A stretch of DNA of 64,000 nucleotides from Sinomonas cyclohexanicum (GTDB lineage Bacteria; Actinomycetota; Actinomycetes; Actinomycetales; Micrococcaceae). Position numbers and translations under genes: made by a program. Of the stretch, positions 1 through 8,969 are shown piece after piece. The DNA lies in contig NZ_AP024525.1 in NCBI RefSeq assembly GCF_020886775.1, positions 682,001 through 746,000 on the forward strand, read 5' to 3'. The first letter of the stretch is position 1. Every line of letters begins with the position of its first letter. The notes below the pieces were generated by a model. It did not search any database and had not been told where the DNA came from. It was given only the letters and a program-made list of their open reading frames with translations.

Positions 1-1
1 A

Positions 2-916
2 TACGGTGACAAACTCGCCCTCGACGGCGTCCGCCTCGAGGTGGCGCCGGGAGAGGTCGTGGCGGTCCTCGGCCCGAATGGCGCGGGGAAGACCACGCTC
101 ATCGAGCTCCTGCTCGGCATGCGCACCCCCACCTCCGGCACGGTCGAGGTCTTCGGCGCCGGGCCGTCCTCGAGAGCAGTCAAGTCGCGCGTGGGAGCGA
201 TGCTGCAGGACACCGACGCGCCGGACGGCCTCACAGTCCGGGAGATCGTCACCCTCGTCTCGAGCTACTACCCGGTCGGCATCCCCGTCGCCGAGGCCCT
301 CGGGCGTGCCGACCTCACAGACCACGCCCGCAAGAAGACCAGCGAGCTCTCGGGTGGGCTGCGCCAGAGGCTCTCCTTCGCGATGGCCATCGTGGGCGAT
401 CCCGACCTGATGTACCTCGACGAGCCGACGGCCTCCCTCGACGTCGCCGCGCGGCGCGAGTTCTGGGCGCAGGTCCGCGGATTCGCAGGCCTCGGCAAGA
501 CGATCCTGTTCTCCACCCACAACCTCGCGGAGGCCGACGAGTTCGCGCAGCGCCTCGTCCTCCTCGACAACGGGCGCATCATCCTCGACAGCACGCCCGA
601 GGCCGCCAAGCGCCTCGTCGCCGGACGGCGCGTGGCCCTCACCACGGATGCCCCGCTCGATGTGCTGACCACGACCGAGGGCGTCATCCACGCGGAGTTC
701 GACGCCGGCGAGCAGCCGCCCGCCGGCGCCTCACCAGGGACGGCGAGGGCCGCCGTCGTGCGGTGCAACAGCCCAGAAGCCCTCCTGCGGAAGCTGTTCA
801 CCCAAGGCTGGGAGGTCGCGGAGCTGACGGTTACCGAGGCGAGCCTCGAGGACGCCTTCCTGCACCTGACCGCACCCGCGGCCAGGCCGAAGACCAACGA
901 CGGAGGGATTCCGTGA
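2..916 (+). CDS. ABC transporter ATP-binding protein (5' truncated by window edge)
   Basis: Nucleotide-binding subunit of an ABC-2 type exporter. The frame is open from base 2, so the real start lies outside the window. Seen in order: Walker A GPNGAGKTT, Q-loop MLQD, signature LSGGLRQRL, Walker B LMYLDEPT and the switch histidine in FSTHN. After the ATPase core there is a further segment of about 100 residues of the kind common in DrrA-like exporters. The stop overlaps the GTG of the permease gene by 3 bases, so the two are translationally coupled. Substrate is unknown; drug, lipid or antibiotic export is typical of the family. Confidence 0.93.
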   Translation, partial: YGDKLALDGVRLEVAPGEVVAVLGPNGAGKTTLIELLLGMRTPTSGTVEVFGAGPSSRAVKSRVGAMLQDTDAPDGLTVREIVTLVSSYYPVGIPVAEALGRADLTDHARKKTSELSGGLRQRLSFAMAIVGDPDLMYLDEPTASLDVAARREFWAQVRGFAGLGKTILFSTHNLAEADEFAQRLVLLDNGRIILDSTPEAAKRLVAGRRVALTTDAPLDVLTTTEGVIHAEFDAGEQPPAGASPGTARAAVVRCNSPEALLRKLFTQGWEVAELTVTEASLEDAFLHLTAPAARPKTNDGGIP

Positions 917-1749
917 CTGCCCTTCCCGAACGCAGGCTGAGCCCGACCGCCCGCCGCGGTCGGGGCCTTGCCGGCGCGCTGTGGGCCCAGAGCCGGGCCG
1001 AGGTCGTCAAGGTGCTCCGGACGCCCGAGTACCTCGTCGGCGTCGTGGTCCTGCCGGCCATCCTGTTCTCGATGTTCGGCCTCGCCCAGTCGAGCCAGAA
1101 GCTGCCCTCGGGGACGGGGGTGGGCGTGATTCTCTTCGGCTCGTTCGCCTGCTACGGGGTGGTGAGCCAGTCGCTCTTCTCGATGGGCGGCGACATCGCG
1201 CAGGAACGCGCCAAGGGCTGGCTCCGCAGGCTCTTCGCGACGCCGATGCCGATGATGGCGTACTTCGTGGGCAAGCTCGTGCTCAACATCGTCTTCTCCG
1301 TGGCGATCGTCCTGCTCATCAGCGCCGTCGCCCTGGTGGGCGGGATCCGGTTCGAGCTCGGGCCGTGGGCCGGCGCATCGGCCACCGCCGTCGCGGGCTC
1401 GATCGCTTTCGCGACGACCGGGACCGCGATCGCCTACTGGGTGCGGACGCGTGCGGCCACGACGATCGTCAACCTCGTGTTCCTCCCGCTCTCCTTCCTC
1501 TCCGGATACTTCATGCCGCTGTCCGCGCTCCCGAAGGTGTTCGGCGACATCGCGCCGTGGATGCCCACTCACCATCTGGGCATGCTCGTCTGGACCTCGC
1601 TCGCGCCGAAGGAGGAGCTCGGCTTCCTCGGCGTCACCGCGGACTTCAGCCCGCTGCGGAGCTGGGCCATCGTCGTCGGGTGGTCCGTGGTCCTGGCGGT
1701 CGTCACGGCGCTCGGCTACCGGCGTGCGGCCCGCCGCGAGCAGCCCTGA
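913..1749 (+). CDS. ABC-2 type transporter permease
   Basis: Integral membrane partner of the upstream ATPase, 278 residues. A basic N-terminal tail is followed by about six hydrophobic segments (for example VGVVVLPAILFSMFG, then FGSFACYGVVSQSLF), as expected for ABC-2 permeases. The GTG at 913 overlaps the ATPase stop codon, which fixes the start; in-frame codons further upstream lie inside the ATPase gene. The gene ends 1 base before the convergent tadA stop, leaving no room for a separate terminator. Confidence 0.92.
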   Translation: MTALPERRLSPTARRGRGLAGALWAQSRAEVVKVLRTPEYLVGVVVLPAILFSMFGLAQSSQKLPSGTGVGVILFGSFACYGVVSQSLFSMGGDIAQERAKGWLRRLFATPMPMMAYFVGKLVLNIVFSVAIVLLISAVALVGGIRFELGPWAGASATAVAGSIAFATTGTAIAYWVRTRAATTIVNLVFLPLSFLSGYFMPLSALPKVFGDIAPWMPTHHLGMLVWTSLAPKEELGFLGVTADFSPLRSWAIVVGWSVVLAVVTALGYRRAARREQP

Positions 1750-1750
1750 C

Positions 1751-2257
1751 TCAGCGGTGTTGGGCGAAGAACGCCCGCAGGAGGGACCCGCACTCGTCCT
1801 CGAGCACGCCCGGGTACACCTCGACCCAGTGGTTGAGCCGCCGTTCTCGCAGGATGTCGAACACGCTGCCCGCGGCGCCGGCCTTCTCGTCCCACGCGCC
1901 GAACACGACGCGGGGGATCCGCGCGAGGACGATCGCTCCGGCGCACATCGCGCACGGCTCCAAGGTGACCACGAGCGTGCAGTCGGCCAGCCGCCAGCCG
2001 TCGCCCGCGCCGTCGCGCGCGAGGACGCCAGCTGCGGCGCGGATCGCCTGGACCTCGGCATGGGCCGTCGGGTCGCCGAGCGCCTCGCGCTCGTTGCGCC
2101 CGACGGCGAGCACCTCCCCGCCCGACCCGATCACGACAGCGCCGATCGGCACGTCCCCGGTGGCCTCGGCCGCGCGCGCCTCGCGCAGGGCGAGCCGCAT
2201 CCAGTCCTCGTGCAGGCGCTCCTGATCGAGCGGTCCGTGGGGTCCGGGGGCTGGCAT
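1751..2257 (-). CDS. tadA: tRNA-specific adenosine-34 deaminase TadA
   Basis: Zinc-dependent deaminase converting A34 to inosine in tRNA-Arg(ACG); its substrate tRNA is encoded in this window at 42.6 kb. 168 residues. Seen: zinc and proton-shuttle motif HAEVQAI, the second zinc motif PCAMCAG, and the Pro-Ile-Gly-Ala segment typical of TadA/CDA folds. The ATG at 2257 begins MPAPGPHGPL just before the conserved LHEDWMRLALREA helix. The open frame runs on upstream but that part is low-complexity and not TadA-like. Confidence 0.93.
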   Translation of the reverse strand: MPAPGPHGPLDQERLHEDWMRLALREARAAEATGDVPIGAVVIGSGGEVLAVGRNEREALGDPTAHAEVQAIRAAAGVLARDGAGDGWRLADCTLVVTLEPCAMCAGAIVLARIPRVVFGAWDEKAGAAGSVFDILRERRLNHWVEVYPGVLEDECGSLLRAFFAQHR

Positions 2258-2337
2258 GGGTCCAATGATAGGTTCGGCCGCAGGGGGAGACTTGTTCTGA
2301 AGGGTCCGGCCGGCCGGTGGGCCGGAAAGGGGCACTG

Positions 2338-3140
2338 GTGCGCGAGGGAGGCGTCCTCCAGCGGCTGATCGGGGTCCTGGCACGGTGGCTGGGGCCGCAC
2401 GCGTCGATGTGGATCCTGCTGGCCGTCGGCGCCGCACTCGTGCTGGGGTTCTCGTGGGCCGGCGGTGAGGTGTACGAGTCGGTGGTCGAGCACGACGCCG
2501 TCGCCTCGCTCGATCAGCCGGTGCTCACTTGGGCAGTGTCGGCGCGGACGCCCGCGCTGGACAGCGCGGTGACCGCTTTCACGAACGTCGGCGGCGGGGT
2601 GATCGCCCCGATCGTCGCCGCGTCGCGACCGCGGTGCTGACCTTCTGGATGCGGCACTGGCGCCCGCTCGTCCTCATTCCCGCAGCCGCCGTCGGCTCCC
2701 TCCTCGTGACCCTCTTCGGCAAGCAGCTCACTGGCCGGGCCCGCCCGCCGCTGGCCCTGGCCGTCCCGCCGTACGAGCACACGCCCTCGTTCCCCAGCGG
2801 CCACACCCTCAACGCCACGGTCCTCGCGGGTATCATCGCCTACCTCGTCTGCCTCAAGGTGCGCCACACGTGGGCCCGCGTGGCCACGATCACGGTCGCC
2901 GCGGCCTACGCGTTCGCCATCGGCCTCTCGCGCGTGTTCCTCGGCCACCACTGGCTCACGGACGTCGTGGCCGCCTGGTTCCTCGGGCTCGCGTGGCTGA
3001 CGATCGTGATCGTCGCCCATCGGGTCTTCCACCTCGTGCGGCTCTCACGTGCTGCGGCGCCCACCGCCGCCGGTGCGCACGACGGCGCCCCCGGCCCGCC
3101 GCCGTCGTCCTCCTCCAGCGGTGGCGCGCCGCCGGGGTGA
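2338..3140 (+). pseudogene. PAP2 family phosphatase, disrupted by a single-base frameshift
   Basis: Membrane PAP2 phosphatase (undecaprenyl-PP or lipid phosphate phosphatase type). The N-terminal half, starting at GTG 2338 behind GGAAAGG, reads through TM segments to IAPIVAA. The frame is then lost near base 2620 and the rest continues in another frame with KQLTGRARPP, PSFPSGHTLN and SRVFLGHHWLTDV, the three PAP2 catalytic motifs. Adding one G near 2621-2623 restores a continuous protein of about 267 residues. The C-terminal tail includes AHDGAPGPP, encoded by a copy of the REP-like repeat. It may be functional if the indel is a sequencing error. Confidence 0.82.
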
Positions 3141-3159
3141 GGCTGGTAGTTTCTCTGGC

Positions 3160-3795
3160 ATGCGAACTCTCGTCGTGGACCACCCGCTCGTCGCGCACAA
3201 GCTCACCGTCCTGCGGGACAAGAACACCCCGAGCCCCGTCTTCAGGCAGCTGACCGAAGAGCTCGTGACGCTCCTGGCATACGAGGCCACCCGCGAGGTG
3301 CGCACCGAGCCGGTCACGATCGAGACCCCTGTGACGGTCACGACCGGCACCGCCTTCACGAAGCCGACCCCCCTCGTCGTGCCCATCCTGCGCGCCGGGC
3401 TCGGGATGCTCGAGGGCATGGTCAAGCTCGTTCCGACCGCCGAGGTCGGTTTCCTCGGCATGGCCCGCGACGAGGAGACCCTCGACATCGTCACGTATGC
3501 CGAGCGCCTCCCCGAGGACCTCACGGGCCGGCAGGTCTTCGTCCTCGACCCCATGCTCGCCACGGGTGGGACGTTGAGCGAGGCCATCACGTTCCTGTTC
3601 CGCCGCGGCGCGAGCGATGTCACGTGCATTTGCCTGCTGGCCGCTCCCGAGGGGCTCAAGCGGCTCGAGGCGGGCCTCGGCGACGCGAACGTCAAGATCG
3701 TCCTCGCCTCGATCGATGAGCGGCTCAATGAGAAGGCCTACATCGTCCCGGGCCTCGGGGACGCCGGCGACCGGCTGTACGGGCTCGCCAAGTAG
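3160..3795 (+). CDS. upp: Uracil phosphoribosyltransferase
   Basis: Pyrimidine salvage: uracil plus PRPP gives UMP. 211 residues, the usual length. Seen: N-terminal [19 protein letters not shown], the segment [10 protein letters not shown], the PRPP-binding loop [12 protein letters not shown], and C-terminal [15 protein letters not shown] with the uracil-binding GDAGDR. ATG 3160 gives the canonical N-terminus. A compact hairpin lies just past the stop, between it and the convergent gene. Confidence 0.97.
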   Translation: MRTLVVDHPLVAHKLTVLRDKNTPSPVFRQLTEELVTLLAYEATREVRTEPVTIETPVTVTTGTAFTKPTPLVVPILRAGLGMLEGMVKLVPTAEVGFLGMARDEETLDIVTYAERLPEDLTGRQVFVLDPMLATGGTLSEAITFLFRRGASDVTCICLLAAPEGLKRLEAGLGDANVKIVLASIDERLNEKAYIVPGLGDAGDRLYGLAK

Positions 3796-3797
3796 CG

Positions 3798-3814
3798 CGC
3801 CCGGTTGCCGGGCG
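3798..3814. terminator. Short hairpin between convergent genes
   Basis: A 7-bp perfect stem (CGCCCGG/CCGGGCG) with a TTG loop sits in the 28-base gap between upp and the convergent anti-sigma-like gene. There is no T-tract, so activity as a bidirectional terminator is inferred from position only. Confidence 0.45.
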
Positions 3815-3823
3815 ACCCGACGG

Positions 3824-4690
3824 CTAGGGCAGCGGAAGCTGGCCGCCGGGGAGGAGGCCGGTCGGCCTTGGCAGCGGCAGCATGTCCGGGACCGTGGGGG
3901 CGGGTGTCGGAACCGCAGGGCGCGCTGACGGGATCGGCAACGAGGGGAGAGGCACCGCCGGGCCGCCTTCCGCGGGCGCGGGAGACGATGTCTGCGGGTT
4001 TGACGACGGACCCAAGGTCGGGCCCGCGGTGCTCGCGGGCGACGGGCCCCGCGGTGACTGCTCGGCCGGGGCGAGCCGTGGGCTGATGGAGCCGTCGGGC
4101 TGGGCCGGCGCCTCGGAGGGAGCCTCGCGCGGTTCGCCCGTGGCGGGGCCCATATTCCTCGTGACGCCGCTGTCCGGACCCGGGAAGATCCCGCTCTGGG
4201 CGACGGCCGCCGCCGCGGTCGCGGCGCCCGCAGCGAGCGCGATGACCATGGCCGTCACGACCGGACGGCGCCCGCGGGGCCGCTGCCCCGGGAAGTCCTG
4301 CCGGGCGACGCGTCCGCGGCGGGCGGCGTTGAGGGCCACGACCCCGGCGTCCGGCGCCTCATCTGCCGGGAGCACGCGGGTGCTCGCGAGGAGGTCCGCG
4401 GCGGCCTGTGACGTGGGGAGCGCTGCGGTCGCTGGTGTGCTGGGCTGCTCCGTGTGGCCAACGTGGGCCGCGGCGGTGAGCGTGCCCTGCAGGACGGCCA
4501 GAGGCGCCGTCGGGGCCGCATCGTCCACGAGGAGGGCGGCGAGGCGCCGGTTGGGAAGCACGGGTCCGGCCACGGCGAGAGATCGCAGCTCGGCGAGGAC
4601 AGGTCTCAGCGGCTCCGCGTCCTCGGTTCCCATGCCAGCAAGGAGCTCGTCGACGACGCCGAGGTCTTCAGGATCTGGTGCTGATGTCAT
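3824..4690 (-). CDS. Single-pass membrane protein, probable anti-sigma-type partner of the upstream ECF sigma factor
   Basis: 288 residues, not recognised by family. A soluble N-terminal part (about 1-140) contains LLAGMGTEDAEPLRPVLAEL and RRGRVARQDF. One hydrophobic segment (VVTAMVIALAAGAATAAAA, about 142-165) leads to a long external Pro/Ala/Ser-rich tail. Its ATG overlaps the stop of the sigma gene by 4 bases. Cytoplasmic N-terminus, one TM and coupling to a sigma gene fit an anti-sigma or sigma-sensing membrane protein, but no zinc HxxxCxxC motif is visible, so the role is inferred from context. Confidence 0.7.
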   Translation of the reverse strand: MTSAPDPEDLGVVDELLAGMGTEDAEPLRPVLAELRSLAVAGPVLPNRRLAALLVDDAAPTAPLAVLQGTLTAAAHVGHTEQPSTPATAALPTSQAAADLLASTRVLPADEAPDAGVVALNAARRGRVARQDFPGQRPRGRRPVVTAMVIALAAGAATAAAAVAQSGIFPGPDSGVTRNMGPATGEPREAPSEAPAQPDGSISPRLAPAEQSPRGPSPASTAGPTLGPSSNPQTSSPAPAEGGPAVPLPSLPIPSARPAVPTPAPTVPDMLPLPRPTGLLPGGQLPLP

Positions 4691-5274
4691 GGCGTGCTCA
4701 GTTCTTTCGTGGACACGTGGTTTCGGAGTTCCTTCAGGGCTCGGCGCTGGAGCTGCTTGACCGCCCCCGCGGTCCGCCCCATGACCGTGGCAGTCTGTTC
4801 GATCGAGAGGTCTGCGACGATGCGCAGCAGCAGGACCTCCCGGTAGTCCTCGGGGAGCTCGTCCAGGAGTGCAAGGGCACCGCTTCCCGCCAGCACGGCA
4901 TCTTCGGGAGTCGTAGGGGCGCGGCGCGGGTCGGTCTCGGCCTCGTGCGGGACGAGGTAGGGAGTCCTCGCCCGGCGGCGGTGGTGGTCGACGGCGCGGC
5001 CGTGGGCGATCGTGAAGGCGAGGGCCTTGGCGCCCTCGAGGCCACCGGTGACCCTTGGTGGCTCCTCCCGGCCGGACGGGACCATGCGCGTGTACAGGGT
5101 CAGGAAGACATCATGCGTTGCGGCGTCGGGGTCATCGACGCCCCGCGCCCGGAGGTAACCCTGCACGGGGCCAGAGTATGCGCGGTACGCCGCCGTGAAG
5201 AGCGCGGCCGGGCTTCCGTGATCATCAGCGGCGATCACGGATCCGGCGTTCTCTGTGGTCTGCAACCAGTGCAT
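4687..5274 (-). CDS. RNA polymerase ECF-type sigma factor
   Basis: 195 residues. Region 2 is seen around LFTAAYRAYSGPVQGYLRARG and AKALAFTIAHGRAVDHHRRRAR. Region 4 is seen at LDELPEDYREVLLLRIVADLSIEQTATVMGR followed by the helix-turn-helix recognition segment AGAVKQLQRRALKELR. It is translationally coupled to the one-TM partner downstream, the usual sigma/anti-sigma order. A secreted protein gene lies upstream on the same strand and may belong to the same regulon. The target promoters cannot be read from this window. Confidence 0.9.
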   Translation of the reverse strand: MHWLQTTENAGSVIAADDHGSPAALFTAAYRAYSGPVQGYLRARGVDDPDAATHDVFLTLYTRMVPSGREEPPRVTGGLEGAKALAFTIAHGRAVDHHRRRARTPYLVPHEAETDPRRAPTTPEDAVLAGSGALALLDELPEDYREVLLLRIVADLSIEQTATVMGRTAGAVKQLQRRALKELRNHVSTKELSTP

Positions 5275-5341
5275 CCTGTTCGTTGGCGAACGGCGCCACA
5301 GCGGCCCGGGGACGGTCCGGGACGCGCGCCGTGGTGGTGTG

Positions 5342-5375
5342 GCCCGGGGGTCCCGCGCTCGCGGGACCCCCGGGC
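5342..5375 (-). terminator. Strong GC hairpin downstream of the secreted-protein gene
   Basis: A perfect 15-bp stem (arms 5342-5356 and 5361-5375) closed by a GCTC tetraloop lies 23 bases after the stop of the minus-strand secreted-protein gene and upstream of the sigma gene. There is no U-tract. In such GC-rich genomes an I-shaped hairpin of this strength commonly ends transcription. Confidence 0.65.
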
Positions 5376-5398
5376 ACGGTGAGCCAGCCTACCCGACG

Positions 5399-6070
5399 CT
5401 ACGGGCGGACAGCCTTCGTCACCTCGGACGGCACGGACGGCGCGGCCGTCGGCAGGGCCGGAACCGAGGACGGGGCGGTGGGGGCCGACGAAAGGGCATT
5501 CTGGCCCGGGACAGCGGGCAGCGACGGCAGGCTCGGAGCGGCCGGCACGGCGTCCAGTGCCGAATCGGCCCCTGCGGAGCCCTGGGCGGAAGCCGATGCG
5601 CCGCGGGCCTGGCAGAATGCCGCGACGTTGGCCTCGCCGTTCGCGGCCAGCGCGAGGGACTTGAAGCCGGCGGACGCGGCGTCGAGGGCGCCCTGGGCGT
5701 TCGCGTGGCACAGGCCGGGGATGTCGATGTCCGCGGCGCCGGAGGCCGAGGTGCCCGGCGTGGCCTGCGGGACGGCGCCCCGGGCGCCGTCCCGTGCGTC
5801 CGAAGCGGCCTTCGTAGCGGCGTCCGTGGCCGAGGCGGCGTCCTTGGCCGCCTCGCCCTTGGCGTGCTGTGCGGCCGCCGTAGCGGCGTCCTGGGCATCC
5901 TGCACGGGCTTCGGCGCTGGGGCCCCGATGACCCGGTGGGCCACCTGCTGGGCATCGGTGGGCAGCGAGCCCGTGTAGGCGGCGGTGCCGAAACCACCGA
6001 CGGTCAGGGCGCCGAGGGCGGCGGCGCTCACCGCGATCTTGCTCGAGGCGAGGGCAGCGAGGACAGACAT
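5399..6070 (-). CDS. Ala-rich exported protein of unknown function
   Basis: 223 residues. An N-terminal hydrophobic segment (AVSAAALGALTVGGFGTAA) follows MSVLAALASSKI, fitting an export signal or anchor. Next comes an Ala/Asp/Lys-rich, probably helical stretch, then IPGLCHANAQGALDAASAGFK...AAFCQARG with two cysteines that could pair, and finally a Pro/Ser/Ala-rich tail. I do not recognise the family. ATG 6070 has GGAGCTTCC-like purines upstream. Its position just before the sigma/anti-sigma pair suggests it belongs to that envelope-stress set. Confidence 0.75.
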   Translation of the reverse strand: MSVLAALASSKIAVSAAALGALTVGGFGTAAYTGSLPTDAQQVAHRVIGAPAPKPVQDAQDAATAAAQHAKGEAAKDAASATDAATKAASDARDGARGAVPQATPGTSASGAADIDIPGLCHANAQGALDAASAGFKSLALAANGEANVAAFCQARGASASAQGSAGADSALDAVPAAPSLPSLPAVPGQNALSSAPTAPSSVPALPTAAPSVPSEVTKAVRP

Positions 6071-6262
6071 GGAAGCTCCTGGAGGATCGGGATCGGATGG
6101 ACAGGCCGCTCAGCGGCGACCTACACACCCTGAACCGATCCGGTTCCGGGAAAGGTCACTCCTCCCAGAGAAAAACTTTCGGACGGGCGCTGCGGACCGG
6201 AACTGTCCGCAGCCCGTCCGCGGGAGGTTCCGCCCGCCGTCGTGCGCCCGTAGCGTGGGGTC

Positions 6263-6637
6263 ATGGACTGGAAACTGGAACTCGCCTTCATCCCCGTCAG
6301 CGACGTCGACCGCTCGATCGACTTCTACGTGAACAAGGTGGGCTTCCACCTCGACTACGACCAGCGCGTCAACGAGAACCTGCGGTTCGTCCAGATCACC
6401 CCGCCCGGCTCGGCGTGCTCGATTGCGTTCGGTGAGGGCCTCGCGCCCGTCCCGCCGGGCACGTCGGCGCTCCAGATTGTCGTGGCGGACATCCACAAGG
6501 CGCACGACGAGCTCGCGTCCCGCGGCGTCGAGGTGAGCGACGTCGAGGTCCTCGATTGGGGACACTTCGTCAGCTTCGCCGATCCGGACGGCAACCGCTG
6601 GGCCATCCAGTACCTCCCGAACCGGCCCAACGGGTAG
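6263..6637 (+). CDS. VOC (glyoxalase/bleomycin-resistance superfamily) protein
   Basis: 124 residues with one complete VOC module: beta strand LELAFIPVSDVDRSIDFY, KVGFHLDYD, the central FVQITPPGSACSIAFG and C-terminal FADPDGNRWAIQYLP. A paralog of the same design sits at 58990-59418; both start MDW and share PVSD(V/I)DRSI(D/E)FY and KVGFHLD. Reaction and metal are unknown. A single-module protein probably dimerises to form its active site. Confidence 0.9.
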   Translation: MDWKLELAFIPVSDVDRSIDFYVNKVGFHLDYDQRVNENLRFVQITPPGSACSIAFGEGLAPVPPGTSALQIVVADIHKAHDELASRGVEVSDVEVLDWGHFVSFADPDGNRWAIQYLPNRPNG

Positions 6638-6672
6638 TCCCGCAGCCGGGGAACCGGCTGCCGGCGCGAGGG

Positions 6673-8856
6673 CTACGCGGGCCTCTCCCCGGCCAGGACC
6701 GAGGAGAGGTCGTAGCTGACCGGTTCCTCGAGCTGGTCATAGGTGCACGACGACGGCTGGCGGTCCTCGCGCCACCGGACCCATTGCGCGGTGTGCCGGA
6801 ATCGGTCGCCTTCCATGTGGTCGTAGCGCACCTCGACGACGCGCTCCGGCCGAAGCGGCACGAAGGAGAGATCCTTGTTCGCGTTCCAGCGGGAGTGGGC
6901 CGCGGCCGTCGGCGTGCGGGGGATCGACTGGTCACGGTTGTCCGGTGTCACGTCGGCGGGCTGCGCCCAGGCCCACGGGTGCCCGTCGAACGTCGTGACG
7001 AGCGGCTGCAGCTCCGCGAAGAGCTCGCGGCGGCGGGCCATCGGGAACGCACCGATGACCCCCACGGAGTGGAGCAGGCCTTCTCCGTCATAGAGGCCGA
7101 GCAGCAGGGACCCGATGGCGTCGGGTTCGTCCTTGTACAGGCGGTACCCCGCGAGCACGCAGTCCGCGGTCCGCTCGTGCTTGAGCTTGGCCATGACCCG
7201 CTTGTCCTCGGCGTAGGGCTCGCCGAGCGGCTTCGCGATGACGCCGTCCAAGCCAGCGCCCTCGAACGTGCTGAACCACTCGAGGGCGACGGCGGGGTCC
7301 CCGGTCGCCTGCGTCAGGTAGACCGGCGGTGCGGCGTCCTTGAGCGCCTCCTCGAGGGCCGCGCGCCGTTCCCGGAAGGGACGCTCGACGTAGTTGACCT
7401 GTCCGAGCGCGAGCAGGTCGAAGGCGACGAAGCTCGCCGGGGTGGCCGCGGCGAGCTTCGCGATCCGCGAGGCCGCCGGGTGGATGCGCTGCTGGAGGGC
7501 GTCGAAGTTGAGCCGGTCGCCGGATTCGGGATCGATGAGGATGATCTCGCCGTCGATGACCGAGTGGTCGGGAAGGTTGGCCACGAAGGCCTCGACGAGT
7601 TCCGGGAAATAGCGGGTCATGGGAAGTGAGTTGCGGGACCCGATCTCGACCCGGTCGCCGGACCGCCACACGATCGAGCGGAAGCCGTCCCACTTGGGCT
7701 CGTACAGGTAGTCGCCCTCGGGCAGCTTCTTGAGGGGCTTTGCGAGCATCGGTCCGTACGGCGGCGCGATGGCCGTGCCCCACTCGGCGTCCCGCTCGGC
7801 CTTCGGGGCCATGTACTCCGCGTCGGCCCTGTCGGCCTTGCGCTTGCTCGGCGGGACCCGCGGCGGTTCGCCGGGCATCTTGGGGTAGTCGGGCGGGAAG
7901 TTGAGCTCGCCGAGCCCGCGCTCGAGGTCCTTCTCCCACAGGGCGAGCGCGCCGCCCACATCTCCAGCCGTGCCGTCGATGTCCGACCACGGGCAGTCCC
8001 GCGAGGCCAAGAGCGCGGGGACCGTGCGGACGGTGAGGTCGCGCGGGTCGGCCTCGGCCAGCTCGTCCCAGGTCAGCGGGGTCGAGACGGGCGCGTGGGG
8101 CAGGGGCCGAGGGGAGTAGGCGGCGGCGATCGTGCGGTCTCGGTTGGCCTGGTTGAAGTCCACGAAAACCCGCTCGCCGCGCTCCTCCTTCCACCAGGAC
8201 GTCGTGACCAGGTCCGGCATACGGCGCTCGAGCTCGCGTGCGATCCCGATGACGCCGTGCCGCACGGCCTGGAACTCGTGCGTGGGCCGGATGCGCGCGT
8301 AGACGTGGACGCCGCGGTTGCCGGACGTCTTCGCATAGGCCATGAGCCCGGCCTCCGCCATGACCTCCCTCAGGGCCTGGGCCGCGACGACGGCGTCGCC
8401 GAACGCCCGGCCGGGCTGGGGGTCCAAGTCGATGCGCAGCTCGTCCGGGTTGTCCAGATTGGCCGTGCGAACCGGCCACGGGTGGAACGTGATGGTCCCC
8501 ATCTGGGCCGCCCACGCGAGCGCGGCGGCCTCGTCGAACACGAGCTGGTCGTGGCGCCGATGTGACGGGTACGTGCACGTCACCGTCCGGAGATAGGGGG
8601 GCGCACCCCGCGGCGGCCGCTTCGAGAAGAACTCCTCCCCGTCGATCCCCTCCGGGAAACGCTGCAGCGTCATGGGCCGGTCGCCGTTGAGGCGCAGGAA
8701 CGGCGTGGCCACCGAGATCAGATAGTGGGCCAGATCGCGCTTCGTGAGGGGGCCCTGCCCCTCGACGCCCGGCCACAGCACCTTGTCGGGGCTGCTCAGC
8801 TTGACCTCCCGCGCGCCGTCGGGGCCGTCCACGTGCAGGATCTCGGAATCCGCCAT
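6673..8856 (-). CDS. ligD: ATP-dependent DNA ligase LigD (polymerase-ligase form)
   Basis: NHEJ-type DNA ligase, 727 residues. The N-terminal half is a primase-polymerase domain (YLISVATPFLRLNGDRPMTLQRFPEG, LRIDLDPQPG, KTSGNRGVHVY). A linker leads to an ATP-dependent ligase domain with nucleotidyl-accepting lysine K388 in EPKWDGFRS, then ELVEAFVANLPDHSVIDGEI and the OB-fold end. No 3'-phosphoesterase module is present, so this is a Pol-Lig type. ATG 8856 is chosen because upstream sequence in this frame has no homology-like content. No ku gene is in the window. Expected role: stationary-phase or desiccation double-strand-break repair. Confidence 0.94.
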   Translation of the reverse strand: MADSEILHVDGPDGAREVKLSSPDKVLWPGVEGQGPLTKRDLAHYLISVATPFLRLNGDRPMTLQRFPEGIDGEEFFSKRPPRGAPPYLRTVTCTYPSHRRHDQLVFDEAAALAWAAQMGTITFHPWPVRTANLDNPDELRIDLDPQPGRAFGDAVVAAQALREVMAEAGLMAYAKTSGNRGVHVYARIRPTHEFQAVRHGVIGIARELERRMPDLVTTSWWKEERGERVFVDFNQANRDRTIAAAYSPRPLPHAPVSTPLTWDELAEADPRDLTVRTVPALLASRDCPWSDIDGTAGDVGGALALWEKDLERGLGELNFPPDYPKMPGEPPRVPPSKRKADRADAEYMAPKAERDAEWGTAIAPPYGPMLAKPLKKLPEGDYLYEPKWDGFRSIVWRSGDRVEIGSRNSLPMTRYFPELVEAFVANLPDHSVIDGEIILIDPESGDRLNFDALQQRIHPAASRIAKLAAATPASFVAFDLLALGQVNYVERPFRERRAALEEALKDAAPPVYLTQATGDPAVALEWFSTFEGAGLDGVIAKPLGEPYAEDKRVMAKLKHERTADCVLAGYRLYKDEPDAIGSLLLGLYDGEGLLHSVGVIGAFPMARRRELFAELQPLVTTFDGHPWAWAQPADVTPDNRDQSIPRTPTAAAHSRWNANKDLSFVPLRPERVVEVRYDHMEGDRFRHTAQWVRWREDRQPSSCTYDQLEEPVSYDLSSVLAGERPA

Positions 8857-8969
8857 GCGCCCAACGGTAGCCGCCAGAGACGTCGTTGCGGCAGGGCCGC
8901 GCCCACGGCGGGAGGTTCCGCGCGGCGTCGTGCGCCGGCTCGGCGGTCGGTGAGCGGGACCGGCCCCGC

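Noticed and set aside
268-2061. Long minus-strand open frame of about 600 codons over the ABC and tadA genes
   Set aside because: Highly basic, Arg/Pro-rich translation opposite genes with clear motifs; a shadow of GC-rich codon bias.
2338-3140. Programmed ribosomal frameshift in the PAP2 gene
   Set aside because: No slippery heptamer or downstream pseudoknot near 2620; a one-base indel explains it, and other genes show the same kind of break.
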